In this document: piece by piece, positions 45,701 to 55,008 of the stretch | Layout: each line of letters starts with the position of its first letter | Position numbering within the stretch: the stretch's first letter is position 1 | NCBI GenBank assembly: GCA_015066105.1 | Contig: SVOY01000012.1 | Location: forward strand, 1-64,000 | Direction: 5' to 3' | DNA length: 64,000 nt | Source: Oscillospiraceae bacterium | GTDB taxonomy: Bacteria > Bacillota > Clostridia > Oscillospirales > Acutalibacteraceae | Position numbers and translations under genes: made by a program | The notes under the pieces: model-generated | What the model was told of the DNA's origin: nothing | Seen by the model: only the letters and a program-made list of their open reading frames with translations | Database searches by the model: none

Positions 45701-47220
45701 CCGGCCTTTTGAACAATACTGCCCGTTATATCATTGTAATATGTAAGAGCTCTTTCGTTGCCGACTTTTTTATTGTTTATGATTTTTACACCGTCGTAAA
45801 TGTTAACCTCGGAGCTGTCAGCAATGAAAAGAGCACTGCCGACTACATCTGTTTTAAGGTTATCGCGGTTACCGTCAATAGTAAGTGTACCCTTGCCGCC
45901 GCCGAGGTCAAGAACGGCTTTTTTCTGTACTGCGGCTGCAATCTGACCGTTTCTGTCTCTGCCGACAACAAAGATGTCGCCGTTATAGGAGGCATTACGT
46001 GTGATAGTGTAATCACCGTCAGCATAAATTTTTGTGGGACGTGAAATATACACCGGCTTGTTGACGGTGATATTGCCTGTGATTTTAATTTCGCCAAGGC
46101 CTGCGTCTGTTCTTTCAACAAGCTCGGCGAGGGTATTTGTGCCGTCAAGCTCCCACTCGGCGGTAAGAGTAATATTGCTCTTATAGGTGCCGCTTGCAGG
46201 GAAATCATTGCCCGAAGCGTCCTTCCAGCCCTTGAAGTTATAGCCGACCTTTGAGGGAGCAGCAAGGCTGTATTTACCGTCTGAGGCAACACCGATTTTC
46301 TCTGTTCTGTCGGTATCAAGCTTAAGGGTAATATAAGTAACTGCCTTGAGCTTATCTGTTGAGCGGTCCTTATAATAGGTACAGTTTTTGCACTTGTTAC
46401 GCTCCACACCCTTTGATGTAACCGTAGGCTCAAGGTAGGTTTTCCAGCCTTCATAGCTATGGTCTGTTTTTGCAAGAGTCTCTGTTTTTGTCTTATTACA
46501 GCTCTTACAGGTGTAAACCTTTGTACCCGTTGCCTTGCAGGTGGCCTTTTTTGTAACCTTACCTCTGTCATATACGTGCTTGAGGGTAAGCTTTACACTG
46601 TCTGTCTTAACCTTTTTGCCGTAGGCATCGGTGATGACACAGTATACTCTTCTGCCGTCAACACTGCTTTTCATTTTAACCGAATAGGTGGCCGTTTTAA
46701 CATTCTTTGAAAGGGTGTACTTTTTATCACCCTTGTTTTTGTAATACCACTTATAGGTAAGCCCGTCACCCTTGGCGGTGAGCTTTACCTTTGCGGTTTC
46801 ACCGCAATCCTCGGTTACGGAGGCAGGCTTTTTGGTAAGCTTGACAGCCGTACCCTTTGAAAGGGTTACTGCCTTACTTTTAACCTTGTTGCCGTATTTA
46901 TCCGTAACAACGCAGTAAACCTTACGTCCGTTTGCACTGTCCTTCATTTTAACCGTATAGGTGCTCTTTTTTACAGTTTTTGAAAGGGTGTATTTTTTAG
47001 CACCCTTGTTTTTATAATACCACTTATAGGTAAGACCGTCACCCTTTGCCTTAACGGTAACCTTGGCCTCCTGACCGGAAAGCACCTTTACCGAAGCAGG
47101 CTGCTTGGTGATTTTAAGTGCAGTTTTTGCAAAAGCCGTACCCGAGCTCATGCAAGCAACTGCAAGCATCATCAGCACCGTCATAAAGAAGGCAAAAATT
47201 TTCTTGCTCATATTCATCAT
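39751..47220 (-). CDS. Giant secreted Pmp-like beta-helix protein
   Basis: The 2,489-residue protein has a signal peptide (about 1-31). Two Ig-like repeats follow (ITKQPASVKVLSGQEAKV and LTKKPASVTEDCGETAKV, each with GLTYKWYYKNKG). A CxxC module (about 230-290) and an InlB-type repeat with GYNFKGWKD (about 300-355) come next. From about 370 to the end there are dozens of GGA(I/V/L)Y and FxxN motifs like those of chlamydial polymorphic membrane proteins, forming a right-handed beta-helix. A long unit with AGGAISARTDCGANL ... DGDGEGGGAIYVGYG recurs about four times. It lacks an autotransporter barrel and LPxTG. Probable adhesin or host-interaction protein. Confidence 0.85.
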   Translation of the reverse strand: MMNMSKKIFAFFMTVLMMLAVACMSSGTAFAKTALKITKQPASVKVLSGQEAKVTVKAKGDGLTYKWYYKNKGAKKYTLSKTVKKSTYTVKMKDSANGRKVYCVVTDKYGNKVKSKAVTLSKGTAVKLTKKPASVTEDCGETAKVKLTAKGDGLTYKWYYKNKGDKKYTLSKNVKTATYSVKMKSSVDGRRVYCVITDAYGKKVKTDSVKLTLKHVYDRGKVTKKATCKATGTKVYTCKSCNKTKTETLAKTDHSYEGWKTYLEPTVTSKGVERNKCKNCTYYKDRSTDKLKAVTYITLKLDTDRTEKIGVASDGKYSLAAPSKVGYNFKGWKDASGNDFPASGTYKSNITLTAEWELDGTNTLAELVERTDAGLGEIKITGNITVNKPVYISRPTKIYADGDYTITRNASYNGDIFVVGRDRNGQIAAAVQKKAVLDLGGGKGTLTIDGNRDNLKTDVVGSALFIADSSEVNIYDGVKIINNKKVGNERALTYYNDITGSIVQKAGGAAMLVINSTVNIYGGLFDNNIVATEYTIVENEDGTKSYYEYNGCGGAIFNIGNINMYGGKISNNEALRGGGIYSGRILYLFAGEISGNTGYVYGGGVSSSSGADADTFIGTADGENEMIFDGNHSKTGGALYSNTSSPIIIYGNARFTNNTSESGGGAIHTAGPLTVRGSVFEGNSTLGSGGAIYHAYVKESFERRLFELTDCVLEDNSASLGGAVILSASNSVAEKNQGTYATITNCTFSNNKAVKTETNVGNGGALYVTRKSEAVISGCSFTGNTAVSNGGALSVQSASKAQLTDCSLTGNQSPAGGAVYSSNDTTLNLKNVQFTDNKAVKKESGSDGNGGALYINVANVSFKNVDFDNNSAENHAGAAYVCASDLTVDSSCSFTGNSAANHGGAFYLTYRTVDGVKDGAILTATGVSFENNSAMAGGAISARTDCGANLDSVTFKGNCVEGYANKADGDGEGGGAIYVGYGEINLTNVTAMGNTAADFGGVIDAAGALVTVNGGSFTGNTSNTGGAIYALSGSDVKINGADFTENESLYVQSGTYNSAVGGGAVSVKSGKLTVTASSFDRNKSGYYGGAVHTSKTDVIIDGETEFSANEGGTGGAIYFSGSDVTLKNISFTDNVSGLNGVIYASGTLNAENITATGNKAVSGGVLYVSGTSTVAEIKGSSFSGNNASNGGVAYAKEATLNINNCQISENSAKLGGALYTEKGIFNIKASVFDKNTASSNGGAIDLVAGTANISENTSFTQNSAASHGGAIYLNYTKKVAATDTTPEIPAVYSSFTVDGCKFEGNNAMAGGAISIRTGSVATFNGTEFTANISEGHDGKADGDADGGGAIYVGYGTVNLNNVIATDNETKESVYVNDEGKEKLYGFGGFIDGYNAEVYMKGGTVSGSKAPSGGAVNIVGSNNILSVDGTSFSGNESFYVQSGTYDSTKGGGAIYASKATVTVNNASFDGNSTKWYGGTAIFSGSEVTISKSSFTNSTGSTGAALNFYSSKAVAITDTQINNNTSSGNGVLYANASVLTLDNVTATGNKASKGGLIYTSGASTTFDINGGSFTGNTAANGGVAFTENATLDFNGSVISGNTASSNGGAVYAKEGSSAKLYFTDCEVSSNTAKSGGVIYTEPGATVSVENSELTQNSTTSNGGAIYVKEATALTVNGSAFNSNFSKSNGGAIYVYRTPVALIDSSFTKNSTDAHGGAINNIGSVITATGNNTFTENTAVKHGGAIYVTYISAKAATETEPAIEAAVGVINFTGGTFTDNTAMGGGAFSVRTGCEANLTGTVLTDNSVEGYADKNDGDGEGGGAIYVGFGTVSLTDVTATGNEAKESLYVNDKEEEKLYGYGGFLDGYHATVSITGGTISANKAPSGGAINIIGSDNSLTVSGTAFSNNESTYINEENDGTKGGGAIYFKGGELDISGAVFDANKSGFYGGAVNTSDAQVTIGESTVFKNNNSATGAAAYFINSTDATIENVTATDNTVVSNGGVFYANGSTVTMADITATGNTATNGGVLYVSGASSVIEISDSVLNSNSAVTGGVVYMTDASVSIEGCELKENTAQIGGAVYNSRGTLNLSDNDFIGNSAILNSQSKNGNGAAISIAGGNVNADGTNLFSNNTAAGHGGAVYVAYYNKTDGTKLPGVLTMGADVLENNSAMGGGAISARTQCVANLTGTVLTGNSVNGYANENDGDGEQGGAIYVGYGSLSLTNVTATGNTASDFGGVVNSVSSDVTISGGTFENNSSKNGGAVNAITNSDVTVDAATFKANNATGEGGAVYIKGSSSKLIMTDTVFNGNTATGKGGAISTGTSAPNMIINATDCTFEANKSLTAGAGAVEIQNGNCNSAADPEKINIVFTDCSFINNESVKTTGGAVEIRTNSCAKFDGITATGNKANQNGGAIYVTSNYSRVYITGDVNVSGNSGNAGKDSTFIHLYNSSYSNPPSIYTTYGEDAPWYSTALIGGNRSSITFNLTTLP

Positions 47221-47389
47221 CCTTTTCTTTTTTAATGGTGATGGAAATAGTTATCCACTTTTAATTATAAAGTTTAAATGAATAAAAGTCAACATAAGTT
47301 TACAATAATAAATTGTTAACTAAACAGGTTATAACTTCAAAAAGCAACAGAATAAGCTGTTTTGCGACAAATTCATTTAGCTGCAGGCA

Positions 47390-47422
47390 CAAAAAAACTC
47401 CCGCTCATTTCTGAGCAGGAGT
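47390..47422 (-). terminator. Terminator of the str operon
   Basis: ACTCCCGCTCA (47397-47407) pairs with TGAGCAGGAGT (47412-47422) with one mismatch. On the minus strand it is followed by TTTTTTT, 20 bp beyond the tuf stop. Confidence 0.85.
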
Positions 47423-47442
47423 AATTTTGTGTAAAGTTTGAA

Positions 47443-48645
47443 TTAGTCGTTGATAGCGATAACAACGCCTGAACCAACTGTACGGCCACCTTCACGGATA
47501 GCGAAACGAAGACCTTCTTCGATAGCGATTTCTGTGATGAGTTCAACGTCCATTTCAACGTTGTCGCCGGGCATACACATTTCTGTGCCTTCGGGAAGCT
47601 TGATGATGCCGGTAACGTCAGTTGTTCTGAAGTAGAACTGGGGACGATAGTTGTTGAAGAAAGGTGTGTGACGGCCGCCTTCGTCCTTGTTAAGAACGTA
47701 AACCTGACCACGGAACTTTGTGTGGGGGTGAATTGAGCCGGGCTTTGCAAGAACCTGTCCACGCTCGATTTCTGTTCTCTGGATACCACGAAGAAGAGCA
47801 CCGATGTTGTCGCCTGCCTCTGCGTAGTCAAGAATCTTACGGAACATTTCGATACCTGTACATACAGTCTTTCTCTTTTCGTCTGTAAGACCAACGATTT
47901 CAAGTTCCTCACCTGTCTTGAGCTGACCTCTTTCAACTCTACCTGTTGCAACAGTACCACGACCTGTGATTGTGAATACGTCTTCAACGGGCATAAGGAA
48001 GGGAAGGTCTGCCTTACGGTCGGGAGTGGGGATGTAGCTGTCAACTGCAGCCATGAGTTCCCAGATGGGAGCAAGCTCGGGAGCGTTTACGTCGCCGCCT
48101 GTGTATTCGAGAGCCTTAAGAGCTGAACCCTTGATGATGGGTGTATCATCGCCGGGGAATTCATATTCGTCAAGAGTCTCACGGATTTCCATTTCAACGA
48201 GTTCGAGAAGCTCTTCGTCGTCAACCTGGTCAACCTTGTTCATGAATACGATGATGTAGGGAACGCCAACCTGACGAGCAAGAAGAAGGTGTTCCTTAGT
48301 CTGAGCCATGGGGCCGTCTGTTGAAGCGATAACAAGGATAGCACCGTCCATCTGTGCAGCACCTGTGATCATGTTCTTGATGTAGTCGGCGTGGCCCGGG
48401 CAGTCAACGTGAGCGTAGTGACGTGTTTCTGTCTCGTACTCAACGTGAGCTGTGTTGATTGTGATACCTCTTTCTCTTTCTTCGGGAGCCTTATCGATGT
48501 TAGCGTAATCGATGAAGTCAGCGCCGCCCTTCATAGCGAGAGTCTTTGTGATAGCTGCTGTAAGAGTTGTCTTACCGTGGTCAACGTGGCCGATTGTACC
48601 AATGTTAACGTGGGGTTTGGTTCTTTCAAATTTTGCTTTTGCCAT
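47443..48645 (-). CDS. tuf: Elongation factor Tu
   Basis: The 400-residue GTPase delivers aminoacyl-tRNA to the ribosome. GTP motifs are [18 protein letters not shown] and NKVDQ; domains II and III are complete, ending [15 protein letters not shown] lies before the ATG. It is the last gene of the str operon. Confidence 0.98.
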   Translation of the reverse strand: MAKAKFERTKPHVNIGTIGHVDHGKTTLTAAITKTLAMKGGADFIDYANIDKAPEERERGITINTAHVEYETETRHYAHVDCPGHADYIKNMITGAAQMDGAILVIASTDGPMAQTKEHLLLARQVGVPYIIVFMNKVDQVDDEELLELVEMEIRETLDEYEFPGDDTPIIKGSALKALEYTGGDVNAPELAPIWELMAAVDSYIPTPDRKADLPFLMPVEDVFTITGRGTVATGRVERGQLKTGEELEIVGLTDEKRKTVCTGIEMFRKILDYAEAGDNIGALLRGIQRTEIERGQVLAKPGSIHPHTKFRGQVYVLNKDEGGRHTPFFNNYRPQFYFRTTDVTGIIKLPEGTEMCMPGDNVEMDVELITEIAIEEGLRFAIREGGRTVGSGVVIAIND

Positions 48646-48758
48646 TGGAATCTCCTCCTTAATATTAGCAATTTAATAATATAATGGGTGCAGATAAATC
48701 TGCATTGCCTATATAATACCAATAATAGACAATAATTTCAAGACCTTTTGAGAAAAAA

Positions 48759-50837
48759 TTAGTCTCTCTTAGCTCTTTCTGATACAATTGATTCAGAAAT
48801 TGACTTCGGAATCTCCTTGTATCCGTCGGGCTCCATAACGTACTGGCCACGACCCTGCGTCTTTGAACGAAGGTCTGTTGCGTAGCCGAACATCTCTGCA
48901 AGAGGTACGCGGGCGTTAATCTGCTTAACACCTGTGCGGTCCTCAAAGCCCTGAATTTCGCCACGGCGTGAGTTAAGGTCGCCGATAACGTCACCCATAT
49001 ATTCTTCGGGTGTGATAACTACAACCTTCATGATGGGCTCAAGAAGTACGGGCTGTGCCTTCTTTGCAGCATCCTTGAATGCCATTGAACCGGCAATCTT
49101 GAAGGCCATTTCTGAAGAGTCAACCTCGTGGTATGAACCGTCATAAAGAGTAACCTTAACGTCAACCATGCTGTAGCCGGCGATAACACCTGACTGCATT
49201 GCGCCCTGGATACCTGCATCAACGGGACCGATGTATTCCTTGGGAATAGCACCGCCGACGATGTTGTTAACAAACTCGTAGCCCTTGTCGGGGTTGGGCT
49301 CAATGTTGATCTTAACGTGACCGTACTGACCCTTACCGCCTGACTGACGAGCGTACTTGGTATCTGAAGAAGCAGTACCGCGGATGGTTTCTCTGTAAGC
49401 AACCTGAGGCTTACCTACGTTTGCTTCAACCTTGAATTCACGAAGAAGTCTGTCAACGATGATTTCAAGATGAAGCTCACCCATACCTGCGATGATGGTC
49501 TGGCCTGTTTCTTCGTCTGTATAGCAACGGAATGTGGGGTCTTCTTCAGCAAGCTTCTGAAGACCGATACCCATCTTTTCCTGACCTGCCTTGGTCTTGG
49601 GCTCAATAGCAACACGGATAACGGGCTCGGGGAAGTTCATTGATTCGAGAATGATGGGTGCCTTTGCATCGCAAAGAGTATCACCTGTTGTTGTGTTCTT
49701 AAGACCAACAGCAGCAGCGATATCACCTGCATAAACGGTGTCAATGTCTTCTCTGTGGTTAGCGTGCATCTGAAGGATACGGCCGAGTCTTTCTCTGTTA
49801 TCCTTAACTGAGTTGTAAACGGTTGTACCTGCATCAACAGTACCTGAATATACGCGGAAGAATGAGAGCTTACCAACGAAGGGGTCTGTTGCAATCTTGA
49901 AAGCAAGAGCTGCAAAGGGCTCTTCGTCTGATGAATGTCTTACTTCTTCTTCTTCTGTTTCGGGGTTTACACCCTTGATAGCTTCAATGTCTGTGGGAGC
50001 AGGCATATAGTCTACGATGTTATCAAGAAGGGGCTGAACACCCTTGTTACGGTATGAGGTACCGCAGCAAACGGGAACCATATCGTTAGAGATAGTTGCC
50101 TGACGGATGATTTTCTTCATCTCGGCAGGTGTGGGCTCTTCGCCTTCAAAATACTTCTCCATAAGAGCCTCGTCCATTTCGCAAACTGCTTCAACAAGGT
50201 TGTTACGGTATTCTTCAGCAAGGTCCTTCATATCCTCGGGGATTTCTTCAATTCTTACATCCTTACCGAGGTCATCGTAATAAACGATAGCATTGTTGTT
50301 TACAAGGTCAACAATACCTCTGAAGGTGTTCTCTGAGCCGATGGGGAGCTGAACGGGAACTGCGTTGCAGTTGAAGCGCTCCTTAATCATCTTGAGAACA
50401 CGGTAAAAGTCAGCACCTGTAATGTCCATCTTGTTAACATAGATCATTCTGGGTACTTTGTATTCGTCAGCCTGGCGCCAAACTGTTTCACTCTGGGGCT
50501 CAACGCCGCCCTTTGCGCAAAGAACGGTTACCGAACCGTCAAGAACTCTGAGTGAACGCTGAACCTCAACGGTAAAGTCAACGTGGCCCGGGGTGTCGAT
50601 GATATTGATTCTGTGCTCTTTCCAGAAGCAGGTGGTAGCAGCTGAAGTAATTGTAATACCTCTTTCCTGCTCCTGAGCCATCCAGTCCATTGTTGCAGAA
50701 CCGTCATGGGTCTCACCAAGCTTGTGGTTAACACCGGTGTAGTAAAGAATACGCTCTGAAGTGGTAGTCTTACCGGCGTCGATATGAGCCATAATACCAA
50801 TATTTCTTGTTTTTTCAAGAGATACCTTTCTTGGCAT
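48759..50837 (-). CDS. fusA: Elongation factor G
   Basis: The 692-residue translocase GTPase has G motifs [18 protein letters not shown] and NKMD and the usual five domains, ending [12 protein letters not shown]. It drives tRNA-mRNA translocation. It lies between rpsG (40 bp upstream) and tuf in the standard order. Confidence 0.98.
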   Translation of the reverse strand: MPRKVSLEKTRNIGIMAHIDAGKTTTSERILYYTGVNHKLGETHDGSATMDWMAQEQERGITITSAATTCFWKEHRINIIDTPGHVDFTVEVQRSLRVLDGSVTVLCAKGGVEPQSETVWRQADEYKVPRMIYVNKMDITGADFYRVLKMIKERFNCNAVPVQLPIGSENTFRGIVDLVNNNAIVYYDDLGKDVRIEEIPEDMKDLAEEYRNNLVEAVCEMDEALMEKYFEGEEPTPAEMKKIIRQATISNDMVPVCCGTSYRNKGVQPLLDNIVDYMPAPTDIEAIKGVNPETEEEEVRHSSDEEPFAALAFKIATDPFVGKLSFFRVYSGTVDAGTTVYNSVKDNRERLGRILQMHANHREDIDTVYAGDIAAAVGLKNTTTGDTLCDAKAPIILESMNFPEPVIRVAIEPKTKAGQEKMGIGLQKLAEEDPTFRCYTDEETGQTIIAGMGELHLEIIVDRLLREFKVEANVGKPQVAYRETIRGTASSDTKYARQSGGKGQYGHVKINIEPNPDKGYEFVNNIVGGAIPKEYIGPVDAGIQGAMQSGVIAGYSMVDVKVTLYDGSYHEVDSSEMAFKIAGSMAFKDAAKKAQPVLLEPIMKVVVITPEEYMGDVIGDLNSRRGEIQGFEDRTGVKQINARVPLAEMFGYATDLRSKTQGRGQYVMEPDGYKEIPKSISESIVSERAKRD

Positions 50838-50876
50838 AATTTTATCCTCCTATAAATAGTTAAGCAAATAAGATTA

Positions 50877-51347
50877 TTACCATCTGAAATGTGCGAAAGC
50901 CTTGTTGGCTTCTGCCATCTTGTGGGTATCTTCACGCTTTTTGAATGCTGAACCTGTTTCGTTGGTAGCATCAATGATTTCGTTGGCAAGTCTTTCCTTC
51001 ATTGTTCTTTCTGAACGCTGACGGCTGTAAAGAGTAATCCAACGAAGGCCGAGTGTCTGTCTTCTTTCGGGACGGACATCCATGGGAACCTGATATGTTG
51101 AACCACCTACACGGCGAGCCTTAACTTCAAGTAAAGGCATTACGTTCTCCATAGCGGCTTCAAAAACCTCAAGGGGTTCCTTACCTGTCTTTTCTTTGAT
51201 AATGTCAAAAGCATCGTAAACGATCTTCTGAGCAACACCCTTCTTACCATCATACATGATGTTGTTGATAAGGCGTGTTACAAGCTTTGAATTGTAAAGC
51301 GGATCGGGCAAAACGTCACGCTTTGCGATCTGGCCTCTTCTTGGCAC
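50877..51347 (-). CDS. rpsG: Ribosomal protein S7
   Basis: The 156-residue protein matches S7 in full: [16 protein letters not shown] at the start and [11 protein letters not shown] at the end. I start it at GTG 51347 because AAGGAGG lies about 7 nt upstream and the length is then exactly that of the family; the longer frame to 51473 is leader sequence. Confidence 0.96.
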   Translation of the reverse strand: MPRRGQIAKRDVLPDPLYNSKLVTRLINNIMYDGKKGVAQKIVYDAFDIIKEKTGKEPLEVFEAAMENVMPLLEVKARRVGGSTYQVPMDVRPERRQTLGLRWITLYSRQRSERTMKERLANEIIDATNETGSAFKKREDTHKMAEANKAFAHFRW

Positions 51348-51553
51348 TGCGCTTCCCTCCTTCATAGTAATGATATCATAGGTACTCGAGTGACAAATTC
51401 CCGTCGGCACCAATGCAGAGGCATATACAATCAATATATATACACTCTTACATCGCATTAAATATGCCTGCAAGAAGATTTGTCAATTCATAGTTTTTTC
51501 CGTCTGACTACGGATGTTTTAAAAAGGTTTTGTTTTTTCAGAAATAAAATTAA

Positions 51554-51976
51554 TTATTTCTTGGCTGCCTTAGGACGCTTAGCACCGTACTTTGAACGGG
51601 ACTGCATTCTTCCGTTAACGCCCTGGGTATCAAGTGTACCGCGAACGATGTGGTAACGAACACCGGGAAGGTCCTTAACACGGCCGCCACGGATGAGAAC
51701 AACGCTGTGCTCCTGAAGGTTGTGACCTACGCCGGGAATGTAAGCTGAAACTTCGATTCCGTTTGTAAGACGAACTCTTGCGATCTTACGAAGAGCTGAG
51801 TTCGGCTTCTTCGGTGTAGCTGTCTTAACTGCTGTGCAAACGCCGCGCTTCTGAGGAGAGTTATGGTCTGTCATAACATTCTTCTTTGAGTTGAGGCCTT
51901 TGAGAAGAGCAGGAGCCTTGGGCTTCTTTACAAGTGTTTCTCTACCGTTACGAACTAACTGGTTAAAGGTAGGCAA
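51554..51976 (-). CDS. rpsL: Ribosomal protein S12
   Basis: The 140-residue decoding-centre protein contains the hallmark [17 protein letters not shown] and [13 protein letters not shown] choose TTG 51976 (LPTFNQL...) since GGAG lies 9 nt upstream. The ATG at 51985 overlaps the Shine-Dalgarno sequence. The streptomycin-relevant lysines of the wild type (PKKPNS and the [10 protein letters not shown] region) are present. Confidence 0.95.
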   Translation of the reverse strand: MPTFNQLVRNGRETLVKKPKAPALLKGLNSKKNVMTDHNSPQKRGVCTAVKTATPKKPNSALRKIARVRLTNGIEVSAYIPGVGHNLQEHSVVLIRGGRVKDLPGVRYHIVRGTLDTQGVNGRMQSRSKYGAKRPKAAKK

Positions 51977-52030
51977 TCGTAGCATCTCCTTTCCTTAAAT
52001 ATTTATGTACGCATAATCGCACACTTTGGA

Positions 52031-52059
52031 ATTATATCTTAGTTTGTCAAATTTGTCAA
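52031..52059 (-). promoter_or_regulatory. Consensus promoter of the str operon
   Basis: On the minus strand, TTGACA (52054-52059) and TATAAT (52031-52036) are separated by 17 bp, a perfect match. It lies 55 bp upstream of rpsL and 90 bp from the spmAB terminator, as expected for a highly expressed operon. Confidence 0.92.
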
Positions 52060-52151
52060 CAGCTTTTTTTATTTAATTATGGACAATTATATAATATTGT
52101 ATACTTGCTTATTTATGCAGTTGTGTGCCCCGTTTTTTGTGGGAATATTGA

Positions 52152-52194
52152 ACAAAAAACACCGTTATCCTCAACTGAAGAGCAACGGTGTTTC
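52152..52194 (-). terminator. Terminator of spmAB
   Basis: AACACCGTT pairs with AACGGTGTT around a 17-nt loop, directly after the spmB stop. On the minus strand it ends in TTTTTTG, so it insulates the spm genes from the str promoter. Confidence 0.85.
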
Positions 52195-52198
52195 TATA

Positions 52199-52723
52199 CT
52201 AATATAATGTCAGCCTTACAAAAAAGCCTGCAAGCAGAAAGCAGGTAAAATCAGCTATAAGCCCTGCATAAAGGGTGTGCCTTGTTTTTTTAATGCCTAC
52301 GGCAGAAAAATAAACCGTAACGGCATAAAGGGTGGTATCCGTTGACCCCATAAGCACAGAAGCCACCTGCCCTAAAAAGGAGTCGGGGCCGTGCTCCCTG
52401 AGCACCTGCTCAAAAAAGGTCATTGAGCCGCCGCCCGAAACGGGGCTTATCAGAGCCATCGGTATTACCTCGGAGGGTATATTCAGCCTTTCGGCAACGG
52501 GAGCAAAAACGTCTGCAAGTATTGTAAGCGCGCCGCTCGCCTTAAGCATGGTAACAGCCACAACAAGGCCCGTAATTGAAGGCAGCAGCTCGTAAATGGT
52601 GTGAAGCCCCTTTTTTGCCCCCGACATAAAGCAGTCGAAAACCTTTACCCTTTTAAAAAGGCCGTAAACAACGGTTGCCGTAACGGCAAGGGGTAAAATC
52701 CAGTAAGTGAGTGTATCAAGCAA
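52199..52723 (-). CDS. spmB: Spore maturation protein B
   Basis: The 174-residue membrane protein of the nucleoside-recognition/gate family has several helices and the conserved SPVSGGGSMTFFEQVL. With SpmA it is needed for spore core dehydration and heat resistance. It overlaps spmA by 8 bp. Confidence 0.9.
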   Translation of the reverse strand: MLDTLTYWILPLAVTATVVYGLFKRVKVFDCFMSGAKKGLHTIYELLPSITGLVVAVTMLKASGALTILADVFAPVAERLNIPSEVIPMALISPVSGGGSMTFFEQVLREHGPDSFLGQVASVLMGSTDTTLYAVTVYFSAVGIKKTRHTLYAGLIADFTCFLLAGFFVRLTLY

Positions 52724-53309
52724 GGTTCTTACCTCTCAGATATCTGTTGCCGAGCTTTGCCGCCGCTATTGCAACCGCAAGGGCACAGAAGCTTGTGAGA
52801 AAGGAAGCCGGCAGAATTGACATAGGGCTGACGGAGCCGTGCTGAGCACGGAAGGTTGCAACGGTTGTGGGAATAATATGCATTGCGGCGGTATTCATAA
52901 CAACAAAAACTATCATCTCATCACTCGCCCGCGAGGTGTCGGAGTTAATCTGCTGCAGTCTCCTCATCGCCTCAAGGCCAAGCGGCGTTGCCGCATTACC
53001 GAGACCGAGAATGTTTGCGGTAATGTTCATTGAAATTGCCTCAAGGGCATCCTTTTCCTTACGTATGCGCGGAAAAATCAGCCTGATGACGGGCGAAAGC
53101 AGCCTTGAAATTCCCCTTGTAACACCCGAGCTGTCGGCAATCTCCATTACACCGCCCCAAAGGCAAAGCATTGCAACAAGCCGCATAATCAGCTCAACGG
53201 CATTGGTTGCCCCCTCCACCACCGAAGCGGAAAGCTCATTCATCTGCCCCGTAAATGCGGCGCACACAAAGGAGATGATTACAAGTATCGGAAAAACGTA
53301 GTTCATCAT
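52716..53309 (-). CDS. spmA: Spore maturation protein A
   Basis: The 197-residue gate-domain membrane protein has LVAMLCLWGGVMEIADSSG and ITANILGLGNAATPLGLEA, both typical of SpmA. It pairs with spmB in an operon. Confidence 0.9.
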   Translation of the reverse strand: MMNYVFPILVIISFVCAAFTGQMNELSASVVEGATNAVELIMRLVAMLCLWGGVMEIADSSGVTRGISRLLSPVIRLIFPRIRKEKDALEAISMNITANILGLGNAATPLGLEAMRRLQQINSDTSRASDEMIVFVVMNTAAMHIIPTTVATFRAQHGSVSPMSILPASFLTSFCALAVAIAAAKLGNRYLRGKNLA

Positions 53310-53339
53310 AAAATTTCACAACCTTGTCCTTTTTGATAG

Positions 53340-53369
53340 TATATATGCCTGCGAAACGTAAAATATAAC
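53340..53369 (-). promoter_or_regulatory. Possible sigma-E-type promoter of spmA
   Basis: On the minus strand, GTTATATT is followed after 14 bp by CATATATA, similar to the sporulation sigma-E pattern (ATATT, then CATACAAT). It lies about 30 bp upstream of spmA. The resemblance is partial. Confidence 0.35.
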
Positions 53370-53469
53370 CTTATCAGACCTTGCCGGTACTCGGAATTTA
53401 AAATTTTTTAATTTTAATTTTAACTTTAAAGAGTAAACTTTAAACAAACATATTATGGAGGGATTTAAT

Positions 53470-54831
53470 ATGAAGCTGTTAAAAACACTTGCGCTTATTC
53501 TTGCACTTACGCTTATTCTCACTGCCTGCGGAACAACCGACGGCAAAGAAGACACAACAACTACCGGAAGCACCACCGAAGCGACAACAACCGCACCCGA
53601 GGAGACTCCCGCTTCCGATAAAACAGAAATTGTTCTCAGCGATGAGCTTATTACATTAAACGGAACTGCTGTTGACTCAGACAAGGAAAAGGCTGTTTAT
53701 ATCGCTAAGGATATCGTCTACTATGAATCGGGCAAGGATTTCACCTACGGTGAGGGCAGTGAAAAGGACGCCCACTCACCCGAGGAAGCAGAAAAGCACA
53801 CGGTAGTTCATATCACAAAGCCGGGAACCTACTTTGTAAGCGGTAAATTATCCTACGGACAGCTTGCCGTTGACCTGGGAGAAGAAGCAGAAGCTGACCC
53901 CGAGGCAGTTGTAACGCTGGTACTTGACGGCATTGATATAACCTGCGAGGTTGCTCCTGCCGTAATATTCTATAATGTATATGAATGTTCAAGTGCCGAC
54001 ACGGAAACGGCAACAAAGGATGTTGACACCTCAAAGGCAGGCGCAAACGTAATCCTTGCCGATAATTCCGTCAACACGGTAAACGGCTCTTATGTTGAGC
54101 GTATTTATAAGCCCGACTCCGTTGTGCTTTCCGCAGACGGAACCGAGGTTGAGGATGCAAAAAAGCTTCACAAATACGATGCCGCATTCTATTCTAAAAT
54201 GTCGATGAATGTAGGCTCAGAGGAAGAAGGCACGGGCGTGCTTAACATCAACGCGGAAAACGAGGGTCTTGACAGTGAGCTTCACCTTACATTAAACGGC
54301 GGCAACATCAACATTTTCTCGGGCAACGACGGTATAAACACCAACGAGGACGGAGTATCCGTTACAACGGTAAACGACGGTACGCTGAAAATTAAGGTTA
54401 CCGGTGAAACCGGTGAGGGCGACGGCATTGACTCCAACGGCTGGCTTGTTATAAACGGCGGCACCGTAATCGCCGAGGCCTGCTCCTTCAGTGCAGACGC
54501 AGGCATTGACTCCGATATGGGTATTCACATAAACGGCGGCACCGTAATGGCAACTGGCAGTATGCTTGACAGAATCGAAGACGGCGGACAGGCCTATGCA
54601 ACCTTCAACCTCAGCCGGAAGCTTGACGGAGAAAACACTCTTTATGTAAAGGACAGTGAGGGCAATACCGTAAAAAGCTTTAAAACAGAAAATGCCTTCT
54701 CCGTTCTTGTGTTCAGCAGTGCCGATTTAAGCGACGATGACACCTACACCCTGTGGGATGCCGAATATCAGCTTGCCGAGGAAGGCGACGGAATGGGTAA
54801 CGGCGGAAGACCGCCCGAGCCGCCGATGTGA
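53470..54831 (+). CDS. Carbohydrate-binding domain lipoprotein (Cthe_2159 type)
   Basis: The 453-residue protein begins MKLLKTLALILALTLILTAC, a lipoprotein signal with lipobox LTAC, followed by a Thr/Glu-rich linker. The rest is a beta-helix of the Cthe_2159 family with LNINAENEGLDSELHLTLNG, GNDGINTNEDG, GDGIDSNGWLVINGG and ADAGIDSDMGIHINGGT. Members bind plant polysaccharides such as cellulose or pectin. I start at ATG 53470, with GGAGGG upstream. It would be exposed on the outer face of the membrane and capture or sense polysaccharide. It stands alone. Confidence 0.88.
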   Translation: MKLLKTLALILALTLILTACGTTDGKEDTTTTGSTTEATTTAPEETPASDKTEIVLSDELITLNGTAVDSDKEKAVYIAKDIVYYESGKDFTYGEGSEKDAHSPEEAEKHTVVHITKPGTYFVSGKLSYGQLAVDLGEEAEADPEAVVTLVLDGIDITCEVAPAVIFYNVYECSSADTETATKDVDTSKAGANVILADNSVNTVNGSYVERIYKPDSVVLSADGTEVEDAKKLHKYDAAFYSKMSMNVGSEEEGTGVLNINAENEGLDSELHLTLNGGNINIFSGNDGINTNEDGVSVTTVNDGTLKIKVTGETGEGDGIDSNGWLVINGGTVIAEACSFSADAGIDSDMGIHINGGTVMATGSMLDRIEDGGQAYATFNLSRKLDGENTLYVKDSEGNTVKSFKTENAFSVLVFSSADLSDDDTYTLWDAEYQLAEEGDGMGNGGRPPEPPM

Positions 54832-54908
54832 TTGCAAATGCATAGGAAAAGCACCTGAAAAAGCAAAATTCTTCTTGTACAACACTTAAAAATTCTTTTC
54901 AATAAAAT

Positions 54909-54956
54909 AAAAGCAGATTTTTCCGGTAAAAAACTACTGAAAAAATCTGCTTTTTT
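54909..54956. terminator. Bidirectional terminator
   Basis: AAAAGCAGATTTTT pairs with AAAAATCTGCTTTT around a roughly 20-nt loop, with T runs on the plus strand and A runs giving T on the other. It separates the lipoprotein gene from the convergent minus-strand glp-type operon. Confidence 0.85.
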
Positions 54957-55008
54957 GTTCTGCTTTTTGGGTCTGCGCTTAATGCAACAGCCCCCGATTA
55001 TTTTCTTT

